Origin: Frankiaceae bacterium
GTDB lineage: Bacteria; Actinomycetota; Actinomycetes; Mycobacteriales; SCTD01
Direction: 5' to 3'
Assembly: GCA_016650445.1 (NCBI GenBank)
Contig: JAENVS010000034.1
Coordinates: 1 to 64,000, forward strand
DNA: 64,000 nucleotides
The number at the start of each line of letters is the position of its first letter. Position 1 is the stretch's first letter. Positions 17,287 to 25,683 of this stretch are shown here, one piece after another. The notes below the pieces were generated by a model. It was given only the letters and a program-made list of their open reading frames with translations. It did not search any database and was not told the DNA's origin. Position numbers and translations under genes: made by a program.

Positions 17287-19470
17287 ATGCGCGCTCGCCA
17301 TCTCGCTCTGCCCGTACTCGTCCTCGCCCTGACCACGACGCCCATGGGCGTAGGCATCGGCGTCAGCCCGGCCGCAGCCACCACCGTCGCGACGGGGACG
17401 AACGGCTTCGCGCCGGCGGTCCCGCTCTACGACGCGGCCGGCGCCTCGACCCTCGGGTCGGAGCCGTCGATCCACATCGACAGCAAGGACAACGTCTACG
17501 TCAGCGCTCCGGCCGGCGTACCGACTGGGGGGTGCCCGTTCTGGGACGTCCACCCGGACCGTACGAACGCTGCCGGTCGTATCTACGACTACCGCGGCAC
17601 CATGGACGTCGACCAGGGCTCAGTCGGCGGCGGGGACTGCGACATCTCCAGCACCCCGTTGGCCGGCCCTCACGACAGCGTCTCGGTGACCAGCCTGTCG
17701 CTGGCCAACCTGACCTCGAACGTGACCACCGACGGTGGCGAGACGTGGCGACAGGTCGCCAACACCGTGAGCCAGCAGATCTTCGGCGTCGACCGGCAGT
17801 GGCAGGCGGCTGACGCGACGTTAGACCGGCACTACTTGAGCGTCCATGACCTCGCGACCTCCAACATCCAGGTCAGCGTTGCCACGGACGGTGGCTACCA
17901 GTACATCCAGAACACCCCGGCGCTGAGCCACACGACCAACAGCAAGGCGCTGTCGACCGGCGTGGTCGCGATCGGCCTCGTGAGCGGCAGCAACCACTTC
18001 GGTCCGACCGTGGTCGACCCGACGACCCACAAGCTGTACATCCCCTTCCTCGCGCCACTGGAAGGCACGACCGGCTACAACCAGCACGCTCTCTACGTCG
18101 CGGAGGGTGACCCGTGCGCGACCTTGCCCTGCACCGTCGGCGAACCGGTCGGCCCGATCACGTGGACCTCACACCTGGCCTTCACGGCGCCGGACACCGT
18201 CAACCTGTCCAACGACTTCCCGACGTTGACCATGGACCGCAACGGCACGCTGTACGCCGCGTTCACCGGTGACGTCGGGCTGCCGGCGTCGCCCAGCGGG
18301 AGCTACGACACGAACCGCATCTTCGTGACGCACTCCCAGCCGGGCAACGCCGCGGTCTGGTCGACGCCTCAGGCGATCGACCCCGGTACGGCGAACTCCA
18401 ACGTGTTCCCGTGGCTCGTTGCAGGGAGCACGGGCCGCGTCGGCGTGGCGTGGTACGCCTCGACCCTCGCCGCGCCAGGGCCGTGCCCCGGCGCGGGCGA
18501 GGCCACGAACAGCCCGGTGAGCGACAACTGCCTCAACCTCTGGCACCTCGCCTACGCGCAGAGCGCCGACGCCGACACCGCCAGCCCGACCTGGGACGTC
18601 ACCGACGCCTCGGGGCTGATCCACCGTGGGCCGATCTGCAACCAGGGTCTGGCCTGTGCCGACGGCACCCGCACGATGCTCGACTTCTTCGACATGGACA
18701 TCGACAGCCAGGGTCGCCCCAACATCGCCTACGTCAGCGACACCCGCGCGCTCAACACCGCCGACGTCCAGTACACCCGCCAGTGCAGCGGGACGACGCT
18801 GACCGGCGTCGCGCTGACGGCGCCGTGTGGTCCCCTCGGTCAGCCGCCGGTGTGCACCGCCAACGGCGCCTACACCGATCCGGCCGGCGACGCGACCAAC
18901 GTCCTTGGCGCGCAGACACCCGCGCCGAGCGATGACGTGTTCGACATCCTGGGAGGCTCATTCGCCACGACCGCGAGCCACGTCGTCCTCTCGGTGAAGC
19001 TCAAGAACCTCTCCAACGCGCCGGACGGCCAGATCATCGAGCAGCACTTCAAGATCGCCGGCAAGGAGTACTACGTCATGGCGACCCGCCCGACCGGCGG
19101 AGGCGCGATCACGTACGTGTACGGCGATATGACGACTGGCACCGTGCCGGGACGACGCAAGCTCGGCAACACGACCGGCTCGTTCGACGACACCACTGAC
19201 GTCGTGACGACGGCCTTCCCGCGCACCGTGACGACGCCCGCACTGCTCGACGGGACCCTCATCACCGGACTGGCCGTCACGACCAGGCGCGATGGCAATG
19301 CCGTTATCCCCGACGTCGACACCGCTGCGGGCACGTGCCCCTACGCGGTAGGGGCCGTCGCAGAGCCGGTCGTGCCGGAGGTGCCGGTCGCGCTCCTGCT
19401 GCCGGTCGTGGGCGTGGCGCTGTTCGGGTTCCTGCACTACCGGCGCCGTCGCGCGCTGCCGATCGCCTGA
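17287..19470 (+). CDS. Surface protein: sialidase/BNR-like propeller, DPxGD module, VPEVP-type C-terminal anchor
   Basis: This 727-residue protein has a signal peptide (LALPVLVLALTTTPMGVGIG). The first about 510 residues are rich in Asp-box-like stretches (NVTTDGGETW, SVATDGGYQY, LTMDRNGTLYAAFTGDVG), as in sialidase/BNR propellers. No full catalytic sialidase triad can be assigned. A DPxGD module (YTDPAGDATN) follows at about 535-690. The C-terminus is VPEVPVALLLP, a hydrophobic helix and RRRR, the same tail pattern as the esterase at 52550-53689. It is probably exported, cleaved and surface retained. A perfect 13-bp hairpin terminator follows at 19483. Confidence 0.7.
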   Translation: MRARHLALPVLVLALTTTPMGVGIGVSPAAATTVATGTNGFAPAVPLYDAAGASTLGSEPSIHIDSKDNVYVSAPAGVPTGGCPFWDVHPDRTNAAGRIYDYRGTMDVDQGSVGGGDCDISSTPLAGPHDSVSVTSLSLANLTSNVTTDGGETWRQVANTVSQQIFGVDRQWQAADATLDRHYLSVHDLATSNIQVSVATDGGYQYIQNTPALSHTTNSKALSTGVVAIGLVSGSNHFGPTVVDPTTHKLYIPFLAPLEGTTGYNQHALYVAEGDPCATLPCTVGEPVGPITWTSHLAFTAPDTVNLSNDFPTLTMDRNGTLYAAFTGDVGLPASPSGSYDTNRIFVTHSQPGNAAVWSTPQAIDPGTANSNVFPWLVAGSTGRVGVAWYASTLAAPGPCPGAGEATNSPVSDNCLNLWHLAYAQSADADTASPTWDVTDASGLIHRGPICNQGLACADGTRTMLDFFDMDIDSQGRPNIAYVSDTRALNTADVQYTRQCSGTTLTGVALTAPCGPLGQPPVCTANGAYTDPAGDATNVLGAQTPAPSDDVFDILGGSFATTASHVVLSVKLKNLSNAPDGQIIEQHFKIAGKEYYVMATRPTGGGAITYVYGDMTTGTVPGRRKLGNTTGSFDDTTDVVTTAFPRTVTTPALLDGTLITGLAVTTRRDGNAVIPDVDTAAGTCPYAVGAVAEPVVPEVPVALLLPVVGVALFGFLHYRRRRALPIA

Positions 19471-19482
19471 TCGCACTACGCC

Positions 19483-19514
19483 GGGACCCCGTCAACGGAT
19501 CTTGACGGGGTCCC
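19483..19514. terminator. Hairpin terminator after the VPEVP surface protein
   Basis: GGGACCCCGTCAA (19483-19495) pairs perfectly with TTGACGGGGTCCC (19502-19514) around the loop CGGATC. It lies 12 bp after the stop of the surface protein gene. Confidence 0.75.
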
Positions 19515-19554
19515 AGGCCTAGGCGGCACGCTCGTCCCCTACCAGGGAGACGAC

Positions 19555-20028
19555 ATGACCACGCGCCGCTGCCTCACTGTCCTCGCCGTGCTCGTCGCGC
19601 TCGCCGGCTGCGGTGGGTCGAGCGGCGGTGCAACCGCGCCACCCGCGAGCCCGTCTCCGACGATCGACACCGGCCCGGCGGCGCAGGCCGCTGTCACCGC
19701 CGCGTGGGAGGGCTTCTTCAAGGCGGGTGGCTCCGTCGACAACCACATCGCGCTGCTCGAGGAGGGCGAGAAGTTCCGAGCCGAGCTCACCAAGCAGGCC
19801 AGCGACCCGGCCAGCAAGGACCTCAGCGTGAAGGTCACCGGGGTCGTCGTCAGCGGTACGACGGCAGCGGTCACCTACGACCTGCTCGGCAAGGGCGGTG
19901 CGGTGCTGCTCGCGGGGTCCACCGGCGAGGCGGTGTACGTGGGCGGCGCATGGGTGGTCTCGAAGAAGACGTACTGCGGACTGGTCAGCCTGCAGGACCC
20001 GAACGGTGCGCACCCGGGCTGCGCCTAG
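19555..20028 (+). CDS. Small secreted lipoprotein, function unknown
   Basis: This 157-residue protein has a lipoprotein signal with lipobox LAGC (CLTVLAVLVALAGCGG) and a Ser/Pro/Thr linker. An alpha+beta domain follows that resembles a small NTF2/DUF4878-like fold (AVTAAWEGFFKAGG ... LLEEGEKFRAEL ... VSGTTAAVTYDLL ... GAWVVSKKTYCGL). Two cysteines near the C-terminus may pair. GGGAG precedes the ATG. Its TAG overlaps the stop of the convergent Rieske gene in a shared CTAG. Confidence 0.7.
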   Translation: MTTRRCLTVLAVLVALAGCGGSSGGATAPPASPSPTIDTGPAAQAAVTAAWEGFFKAGGSVDNHIALLEEGEKFRAELTKQASDPASKDLSVKVTGVVVSGTTAAVTYDLLGKGGAVLLAGSTGEAVYVGGAWVVSKKTYCGLVSLQDPNGAHPGCA

Positions 20029-20450
20029 GCCTCGACGACGTCCGGGCCCGAGATCCTTACCGCGAAGGCCCGCAACGGCCTCGGTGCGGGCCCGCTGATG
20101 TTCTTGCCGGTGAACGCGTCGTAGACCGAGCCGTGACACGGGCAGGCCAGCCGCTTGCCGTCGGGCTCGACGGTGCACCCCCGATGCGTGCAGACCGAGC
20201 TGAACGCGACCACCGTCGCCTCGTCCGGTCGCGCGAGCAGGAGCTTCGGACCGGACGGTGCGCGCCCGGCCACGGAGCCGCCCACCGGGATGTCGGCAAG
20301 CTTGACGATGGCGTCGCTCGCCGCCGGGCCCGTCGGCGAGGCACCCGCTGCCGGTTCCGGCTCCGAGCCGCCTGCGCAGGCCGCCAGGCCCACCGCTGCA
20401 CAGCTTGCACACGCCGCACGCAGGAACGCGCGCCGGTCGAGTGCCGTCAC
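20025..20450 (-). CDS. Tat-exported Rieske [2Fe-2S] lipoprotein
   Basis: The 141-residue protein begins with a twin-arginine signal (DRRAFLRAAC) and a lipobox-like LAAC around Cys25. The Rieske cluster motifs are complete: CTHRGC (ligands Cys87, His89) and CPCHGS (ligands Cys103, His106), with Cys92 and Cys105 placed for the stabilising disulfide. It should be a small extracytoplasmic electron carrier. The GTG at 20450 overlaps the stop of the upstream DUF2231 gene (GTGA), so the two are coupled. DUF2231 membrane proteins with Rieske partners recur in actinobacteria, but the redox partner is unknown. Confidence 0.85.
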   Translation of the reverse strand: MTALDRRAFLRAACASCAAVGLAACAGGSEPEPAAGASPTGPAASDAIVKLADIPVGGSVAGRAPSGPKLLLARPDEATVVAFSSVCTHRGCTVEPDGKRLACPCHGSVYDAFTGKNISGPAPRPLRAFAVRISGPDVVEA

Positions 20451-20953
20451 CTGGTCACCACCGTGCCCTTCCACACTGCTTGGGCTCCCGAATCACCGAT
20501 CCGGGCTGTCTGGACCACCGCGCCGACGGCGGCGACGGTGGCGAGCACGGCGACCACGACCTGCACGGCGACGGCGCCTCCCGCCGAGGGCAGCACGACG
20601 GTCTCGTCGCCCTCGGGTGTCCGCCGGCCGAGGTACCAGACCGCGACGGACAGCACGAACATGGCGATGACCCAGGGCAGCAGCTGGCCGCCGAGGTCGG
20701 CGTGCTTCCTGACGGGCTCGCTCGCCGCCAGCTGGGGGTTCAGGTGGTCGCGCAGCCACTCACCCGTGCTGGTCGTGATCGGGACCAGCACCAGTGCGCC
20801 GAGGCAGAGCAGCGGCCCCAGCGCGCCGGCCCACCGGCGTACCCGCTGGGACCAGGCCTGTCCGACGAGCACAAGGGCCGCAACGGGCACCAGGATGACG
20901 ACCGCGTGGATGAGCAGGACATGGGCCGGCAGGCCGTTGATCTGCGTGGGCAT
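20447..20953 (-). CDS. DUF2231 family integral membrane protein
   Basis: This 168-residue protein has four predicted membrane helices. It starts MPTQINGLPAHVLLIHAVV, with the His-containing first helix typical of DUF2231 (HPxxvHfpi-like), followed by segments at about 45-60, 90-108 and 125-147. The histidines in or near the membrane could bind haem or metal, but this is inference. It is the first gene of a two-gene unit with the Rieske lipoprotein. Confidence 0.75.
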   Translation of the reverse strand: MPTQINGLPAHVLLIHAVVILVPVAALVLVGQAWSQRVRRWAGALGPLLCLGALVLVPITTSTGEWLRDHLNPQLAASEPVRKHADLGGQLLPWVIAMFVLSVAVWYLGRRTPEGDETVVLPSAGGAVAVQVVVAVLATVAAVGAVVQTARIGDSGAQAVWKGTVVTR

Positions 20954-20976
20954 GGCGTTCCTCCTCGGCGCCCACC

Positions 20977-21489
20977 CTAGGAGGACGGCGTACCGAAGTC
21001 CTCGGTGGACCAGATGCGGCCGTCGGCGCCGCGGACGACCGCGAACCCGGCCACCCGAAAGCTCCTCGACACGATGTTGGCCCGGTGACCGGGGCTGTTC
21101 AGGAAGGCGTCGTGCTGCGCGGTGACGCTGTAGTTCCAGCCGACGTTCTCACCGAGGGCCTTCATTCCCAGCGTCCGGTGAGAGGCCGGCGTGAACAGCG
21201 CGTCGTTGTGCCGCAGGATGCCCGAGGCGGCCATGCGCTCGGTGTGCGCGCGGGCCGCGGAGGCGAGCCGGTTGTCGATGACGAGGGCGGACAGCCCCAT
21301 GCCGCGACGGGTCTTGTTGACCAGGGCGAGCAGCTGCCAGGTCCCCGTCGCCGAGTAGCCGGCAGCCGGCGCCGGACTGGGCGCGGCGGTCGGGCTGGGA
21401 GTCGGTGTATCGCCGGCGTACGACGTCGATCCGGTCGCGAGTGCGAAGGCAGCCGCCGCGACTGTCACCCACCGTGTGGTGCGCTTCAT
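20977..21489 (-). CDS. Secreted CAP-domain (SCP/PR-1-like) protein
   Basis: The 170-residue protein has a signal peptide (MKRTTRWVTVAAAAFALATGS), a Pro/Thr/Ala linker and a bacterial CAP domain. The domain shows LLALVNKTRRGMGLSAL, AARAHTERMAASGILRH, ALGENVGWNY, and FLNSPGHRANIVSRSFRVAGFAV. The CAP cavity residues (two His, two Glu) are plausible. Bacterial members are extracellular and of unclear function. ATG 21489 is chosen because it begins the signal peptide. Upstream in-frame codons add a non-hydrophobic extension. Confidence 0.85.
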   Translation of the reverse strand: MKRTTRWVTVAAAAFALATGSTSYAGDTPTPSPTAAPSPAPAAGYSATGTWQLLALVNKTRRGMGLSALVIDNRLASAARAHTERMAASGILRHNDALFTPASHRTLGMKALGENVGWNYSVTAQHDAFLNSPGHRANIVSRSFRVAGFAVVRGADGRIWSTEDFGTPSS

Positions 21490-21633
21490 GTCCGTCTCCC
21501 CCTGGTCGTGACGGGGAGATCGGTCCGCGGCCTGCACGATCTGCAGCAATGCGGACAGAACAGGTAAATCGTGCGTTCGCGACTAGGGAGGCCGCACTAC
21601 CCGGACGGAGCCGAACGGCCTAGCGCGGAGTAG

Positions 21634-22251
21634 TCAGACCGGGTCGACGAGGGAGATGCGAACGGCTCGGAACAGGTCTGGCGTCTGCTCGAGCACCTTC
21701 AGGCGGGGGTCGGGGACGTCCAGCAGCCGCCCGGTCACGAGGGGGCACAGCGCCGCGAGCCTGCGGTCGGTCATCACCTCGTCCACGGCGGACCGGTCGC
21801 CGCCGAGGACCACCGCGTCGAGCCGGGCGGCCTCCGGGACGAGGATGCGCACGGCGTTGTCCGCTGCCGCACCGAGCGCGACCCGTGCCTGCCCTTCCCG
21901 CCGCCTTGCGAACCGCTGCTGCGACTGGCCACCGGCGGCCGACCGGCCGTGCACCTGGCGGCTGCCGACCTTCGACGCCACCAGGCGCCGACCTTCGAAG
22001 ACGCCGGCGGCGTACCCACCGAGGCGCACCAGCAGCACTCCCACCCGCCGGTCGATGAGGGCGTGCTCCACCAGCGATCCGGTCAGCGGCGGGAACGGCG
22101 CCTCGCAGTGTGCGGTGGCCCCGTCCGCCGCGGTCAGCAGCACGGCGTTCGGGCCGGTCACCGAGGCGACCGGCCCGTGCCGTTCGGCGAAGCCGGCGAC
22201 CCACCGCTCGATGCGCTCGGGCGGGACCGTGACGACGCGGGGTTGGCTCAT
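21634..22251 (-). CDS. acVLRF1-family peptidyl-tRNA hydrolase (Vms1/release-factor-like)
   Basis: This 205-residue protein carries the signature VGSRQVHGRSAAGGQSQQRF (residues 95-114) followed by a basic helix (ARRRE). The Gln of GGQ (Gln109) is the expected catalytic residue of the Vms1/ANKZF1-type VLRF1 domain, related to eRF1. The actinobacterial family is predicted to free nascent chains from tRNA on stalled ribosomes. Its ATG overlaps the stop of the small membrane protein gene (ATGA), so it is the last gene of an operon starting with the PspC/LiaF-like protein. This links ribosome rescue with envelope stress. Confidence 0.85.
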   Translation of the reverse strand: MSQPRVVTVPPERIERWVAGFAERHGPVASVTGPNAVLLTAADGATAHCEAPFPPLTGSLVEHALIDRRVGVLLVRLGGYAAGVFEGRRLVASKVGSRQVHGRSAAGGQSQQRFARRREGQARVALGAAADNAVRILVPEAARLDAVVLGGDRSAVDEVMTDRRLAALCPLVTGRLLDVPDPRLKVLEQTPDLFRAVRISLVDPV

Positions 22252-22484
22252 GGGGGTGGCCGTCGTCGTACCGATGCGGCGAGGCCGGCAACGCCGATCG
22301 CGATGAGCGCGGCAGGCCCGACCCAGCGCAGGTCGACGTCGGGTCCGGTGAGGTCGTGCGCCAGGTAGAAGCCACCCAGGGCCATGAACAGAAGGCCCAT
22401 CACGAGGGAGAACGCGTCCGACTGGTGCCGCCGGCTCCCGCGCGTGCGTGCGCCATCAGTGATGTCGCCGCTGATGTCAGCCAT
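22248..22484 (-). CDS. Small two-helix membrane protein
   Basis: This 78-residue protein has a polar N-terminus (MADISGDITDGARTRGSRRH) and two membrane segments (FSLVMGLLFMALGGFYLAHD and WVGPAALIAIGVAGLAASV), ending in Arg/Pro. It overlaps the PspC/LiaF-like gene by 8 bp upstream and the acVLRF1 gene by 4 bp downstream, so all three are coupled. No family name is recognised. Similar small proteins accompany PspC genes in actinobacteria. Confidence 0.7.
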   Translation of the reverse strand: MADISGDITDGARTRGSRRHQSDAFSLVMGLLFMALGGFYLAHDLTGPDVDLRWVGPAALIAIGVAGLAASVRRRPPP

Positions 22485-23604
22485 GCCGCACCTCGATCTG
22501 TCCGGAGCCCATGGATGCCTCGACCTCGACGCGCGGGTCGCCCGGGGGTCCGTAGCTCCTCGTGCGCTCCATTCTTCCGTTGCCGTCGACCAGGGTCGTG
22601 CCGAACTCGTCGATCTCGCCGATCCGCAGCGTCGCGTGCAGGCGGATCGGCACGTCGTCGGGGACGAGGACGACGAGGTGACCGAGGCTGACCGTGCTGC
22701 GCACGACGATGTGCGGGCCGTCGGTGGGCAGCTGCGTGAGGTCGAGGATCGCCTCACCGACCCCCAACGTGAAGCTCTGCTCGGTGCGAGCCTCGTTGAC
22801 GACCCAGGTGCGCTCGCCCACCCCGCCGCGCAGCGTCGCACCGGTTGCGTCGGCCGCGAAGGCACCGCCCACGGCGACCGACAGCAGCAGCCCGATCGCG
22901 ACGAGCCAGCGGGCTCTGCCGAACCACGTCCCGACGACCAGTCCGGCGCCGATCATCATCAGGGAGATCGCCGTGATGCGCCCCGGCGTGAGGCCCTCGG
23001 CGCCCTCCAACGACGTCCACACGAGGATGCCGGTGACGACGGCGGTGGCGCTGATGGTCGCCAGGCCGAGGCGCGAGCGCTCCCGGGGTGCCCGCACCAG
23101 AGGCGGCGGTGCCGACCAGGCCGGCACGGCCGGTGCTCCGGGTGCAGGTTCGCCCGAAACCGGCGAGTACGGCGCGAGCGGCCGGCCCTGTCGCTCCCGG
23201 TAGACGAGGTAGCCGACGGCAGCCAGCACGGCGGCAGCCGCGATGCCGCGGCCGTCGCTGAGCCCGAAAACGACGATGAGGAGAGCGATGACGGCGAGGG
23301 CGATCGTCTTGGCCGTCATGTGGCCGTCACCCTCACCACGGCGGAGCCAGGAGTCGGCGATCGAACGGTCCTCGCCGAGCTTGGGGATGAGGATCCAGCC
23401 GAGCACGTAGAGCGCGATTCCGCTGCCGCCGAAGATGGTGAGGACGACGGTGGCGATGCGCCAGATGACGGGGTCGGTGTCGGTGTAACGCGCCAAGGCG
23501 GCGCAGACGCCGGCGAACATGTCGTCGTCGGGGTCGCGGACGAGGGGCCGGGTGGCACCGAGGGGACTCGGTGCGGTGGTGCCAGTGCTCATGTTTTCGG
23601 TCAT
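22477..23604 (-). CDS. PspC-domain membrane protein with LiaF-like C-terminus
   Basis: The 375-residue protein has a PspC domain at about residues 15-75 (MFAGVCAALARYTDTDPVIWRI ... YVLGWILIPK). Several more membrane helices follow (about 95-130 and 200-265). The C-terminal domain (DLTQLPTDGPHIVVRSTVSLGHLVVLVPDDV) resembles the LiaF/DUF2154 fold that regulates cell-envelope stress kinases. It is divergent from a PspC-fused histidine kinase, with 134 bp between starts, so it is probably a regulatory partner. The start is ATG 23604; ATG 23592 is an alternative. Confidence 0.8.
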   Translation of the reverse strand: MTENMSTGTTAPSPLGATRPLVRDPDDDMFAGVCAALARYTDTDPVIWRIATVVLTIFGGSGIALYVLGWILIPKLGEDRSIADSWLRRGEGDGHMTAKTIALAVIALLIVVFGLSDGRGIAAAAVLAAVGYLVYRERQGRPLAPYSPVSGEPAPGAPAVPAWSAPPPLVRAPRERSRLGLATISATAVVTGILVWTSLEGAEGLTPGRITAISLMMIGAGLVVGTWFGRARWLVAIGLLLSVAVGGAFAADATGATLRGGVGERTWVVNEARTEQSFTLGVGEAILDLTQLPTDGPHIVVRSTVSLGHLVVLVPDDVPIRLHATLRIGEIDEFGTTLVDGNGRMERTRSYGPPGDPRVEVEASMGSGQIEVRHG

Positions 23605-23738
23605 GGCATCGACGATGCTGCCGCAACGGGGCCCCGGCATCGGGGATGCACCCCGGTCGACCCCTGATCCGCGGGGTCAGGGACGCGCCGGGGTCCGACC
23701 CTGAGCCGCGAGCGCGGCAAGCGTGTGACGCTGTGCCG

Positions 23739-24914
23739 GTGAGCTCCGCCGTAGCTGTTCCCGCCGCGCACCGGCGGCTGTACCGCGCGACGCGGGGCCG
23801 CGCGTTGGGCGGGGTGGCTGCCGGCCTGGCCGAGCACCTGGGCATCTCGCCTGTCGTGCTCCGGGTGGCCTTCGCGGCGCTGACGCTCGCGGGCGGGGCG
23901 GGCGTCGTCATGTACGCCGCCTTCTGGGTCTTCGTGCCGCAGCACGACGACGCCGGCGGCGAGGGCAACGAGGGACGTGGGCAGCTGCTGGCCCTGGGGG
24001 CGATCGCCGTGGGCGGCCTGCTGCTACTCAGCCACCTCGGCGTGGTCGCCGCATCGTCGACACTGCTGCCGGTCGCGCTCGCCCTGGCAGGGCTGGCGCT
24101 CGTCTGGCGTCAGGCGGACGAGTCGCAGCGCTCGCGCTGGCGCGCTTCCGCCACGGGGCCCCGCGGTCTCACCCGCACCGTTGCCGGAGCTGCGTTGCTC
24201 GCCGCCGGGCTGGCCGGCTTCCTGGCGACGCGCGGCCAGCTCGGCGAGGCCCGACAGGGCCTGGTCTTCACCGTGGTCGTCGTCGTCGGGCTCGCGGTCC
24301 TCACCGCGCCGTTCTGGCTGCGGCTGACCGGCGACCTGCGCGACGAGCGCCGCGAGCGGATCCGGTCGCAGGAACGCGCCGAGGTGGCCGCGCACGTGCA
24401 CGACTCGGTGCTCCAGACGCTCACCCTGATCCAGAAGGCCGCCGACGACCCACGGGAGGTGTCGCGCCTGGCCCGCAGCCAGGAGCGTGAGCTCCGCAGC
24501 TGGCTGTACCGCCCGCCGGGCGACGCGGGCGGCCAGTTCGCCGCCGCCCTCGAGCAGGCGGCTGTCGAGGTCGAGGAGACCCACCGGGTGGCGGTCGATG
24601 TCGTCGTCGTCGGCGACAGAGCCGCGGACTCGCGCGGCGGTGCGGTCGTTGCGGCGGCGCGCGAGGCCATGGTCAACGCGGCCAAGCACTCGGGCGCCGA
24701 CCGCGTGCAGGTCTACGCCGAGGTCGAACCGACGCGGCTGGTCGTCTTCGTCCGCGACCGGGGCACCGGGTTCGACCCCGCGCTCGTGCCTGCCGACCGC
24801 TTCGGCCTGGCCCAGTCCGTGATCGGCCGGATGGAGCGCAACGGCGGCTCGGCCGAGGTCCGCAGTGCTCCCGGTGAGGGCACAGAGGTCCGCCTGGAGG
24901 CACCCCATGAGTGA
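23739..24914 (+). CDS. PspC-fused sensor histidine kinase (NarL family)
   Basis: The 391-residue protein has an N-terminal PspC domain (residues 12-68: RALGGVAAGLAEHLGIS ... MYAAFWVFVPQ), then membrane helices at about 82-123 and 147-194. A HisKA_3 domain follows with phospho-acceptor His221 in HVHDSVLQTL, then a HATPase with a complete N-box (AAREAMVNAAKHSGA) and G-box (VRDRGTGFDP). It should sense envelope stress and phosphorylate the overlapping response regulator. GTG 23739 is the likely start, with GTG 23733 possible. The stop overlaps the regulator ATG by 8 bp. Confidence 0.88.
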   Translation: MSSAVAVPAAHRRLYRATRGRALGGVAAGLAEHLGISPVVLRVAFAALTLAGGAGVVMYAAFWVFVPQHDDAGGEGNEGRGQLLALGAIAVGGLLLLSHLGVVAASSTLLPVALALAGLALVWRQADESQRSRWRASATGPRGLTRTVAGAALLAAGLAGFLATRGQLGEARQGLVFTVVVVVGLAVLTAPFWLRLTGDLRDERRERIRSQERAEVAAHVHDSVLQTLTLIQKAADDPREVSRLARSQERELRSWLYRPPGDAGGQFAAALEQAAVEVEETHRVAVDVVVVGDRAADSRGGAVVAAAREAMVNAAKHSGADRVQVYAEVEPTRLVVFVRDRGTGFDPALVPADRFGLAQSVIGRMERNGGSAEVRSAPGEGTEVRLEAPHE

Positions 24915-25572
24915 TTCCACATCCAGCGAGACGAAGGGCCCCCGTGTCGTGCTCGTCGACGACCACCGGCTGTTCCGCTCCGGCGTACGCGCGGAGCTCG
25001 GCGATGCGGTCGACGTCGTCGGCGAGGCCGAGACCGTCCAGGAGGCCGTCGCGCTGATCCGACGCACGCTGCCCGACGTCGTCCTGCTCGATGTGCACAT
25101 GCCCGACGGGGGCGGCCAGGCCGTCCTCGCCGGTGTCGGCGGGGACGCCCCGTCCACGCGGTTCCTGGCGCTTTCCGTGAGCGACGCCGCCGAGGACGTC
25201 ATCGGCGTGATCCGGGCCGGCGCCCGTGGCTACGTCACCAAGAGCATCTCCGGTGCCGACCTGGCCGACGCGGTCCGGCGCGTCGCGGAGGGCGACGCCG
25301 TGTTCTCACCCCGGCTCGCGGGGTTCGTCCTGGACGCCTTCTCCACGGCCGGGGACGCTCCGGTCGCCGACGAGGAACTGGACCTGCTCACGGCGCGGGA
25401 GCAGGAGGTCATGCGCTTGATCGCCCGGGGTTACGCCTACAAGGAGGTGGCCAAGGAGCTGTTCATCTCGGGCAAGACGGTCGAGACGCACGTGTCCTCC
25501 GTCCTGCGCAAGCTCCAGCTGTCCAACCGGCGGGAGCTGACGCGCTGGGCGACGGCCCGCCGCCTCATCTGA
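24907..25572 (+). CDS. LuxR/NarL-family response regulator
   Basis: This 221-residue protein is the partner of the preceding PspC kinase. The receiver has Asp18/Asp19, acceptor Asp62 (VVLLDVHMP) and Lys112. The LuxR-type HTH is at about residues 157-215 (LTAREQEVMRLIARGY ... GKTVETHVSSVLRKL). The ATG lies 8 bp inside the kinase gene, showing translational coupling. The probable targets are the divergent PspC/LiaF-like operon and its own promoter, as is usual for such clusters, but no binding site is identified. Confidence 0.88.
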   Translation: MSDSTSSETKGPRVVLVDDHRLFRSGVRAELGDAVDVVGEAETVQEAVALIRRTLPDVVLLDVHMPDGGGQAVLAGVGGDAPSTRFLALSVSDAAEDVIGVIRAGARGYVTKSISGADLADAVRRVAEGDAVFSPRLAGFVLDAFSTAGDAPVADEELDLLTAREQEVMRLIARGYAYKEVAKELFISGKTVETHVSSVLRKLQLSNRRELTRWATARRLI

Positions 25573-25683
25573 ATCGGACATAAACCCCCAACCTCCCTAG
25601 CGCCTTTGGCGCCCGACAGGCACTCTGTGTGCAGGTTGTGAACCAGCTCACAGCCGGTCCCAGACGCGTCCCGGAGGCTTCCC

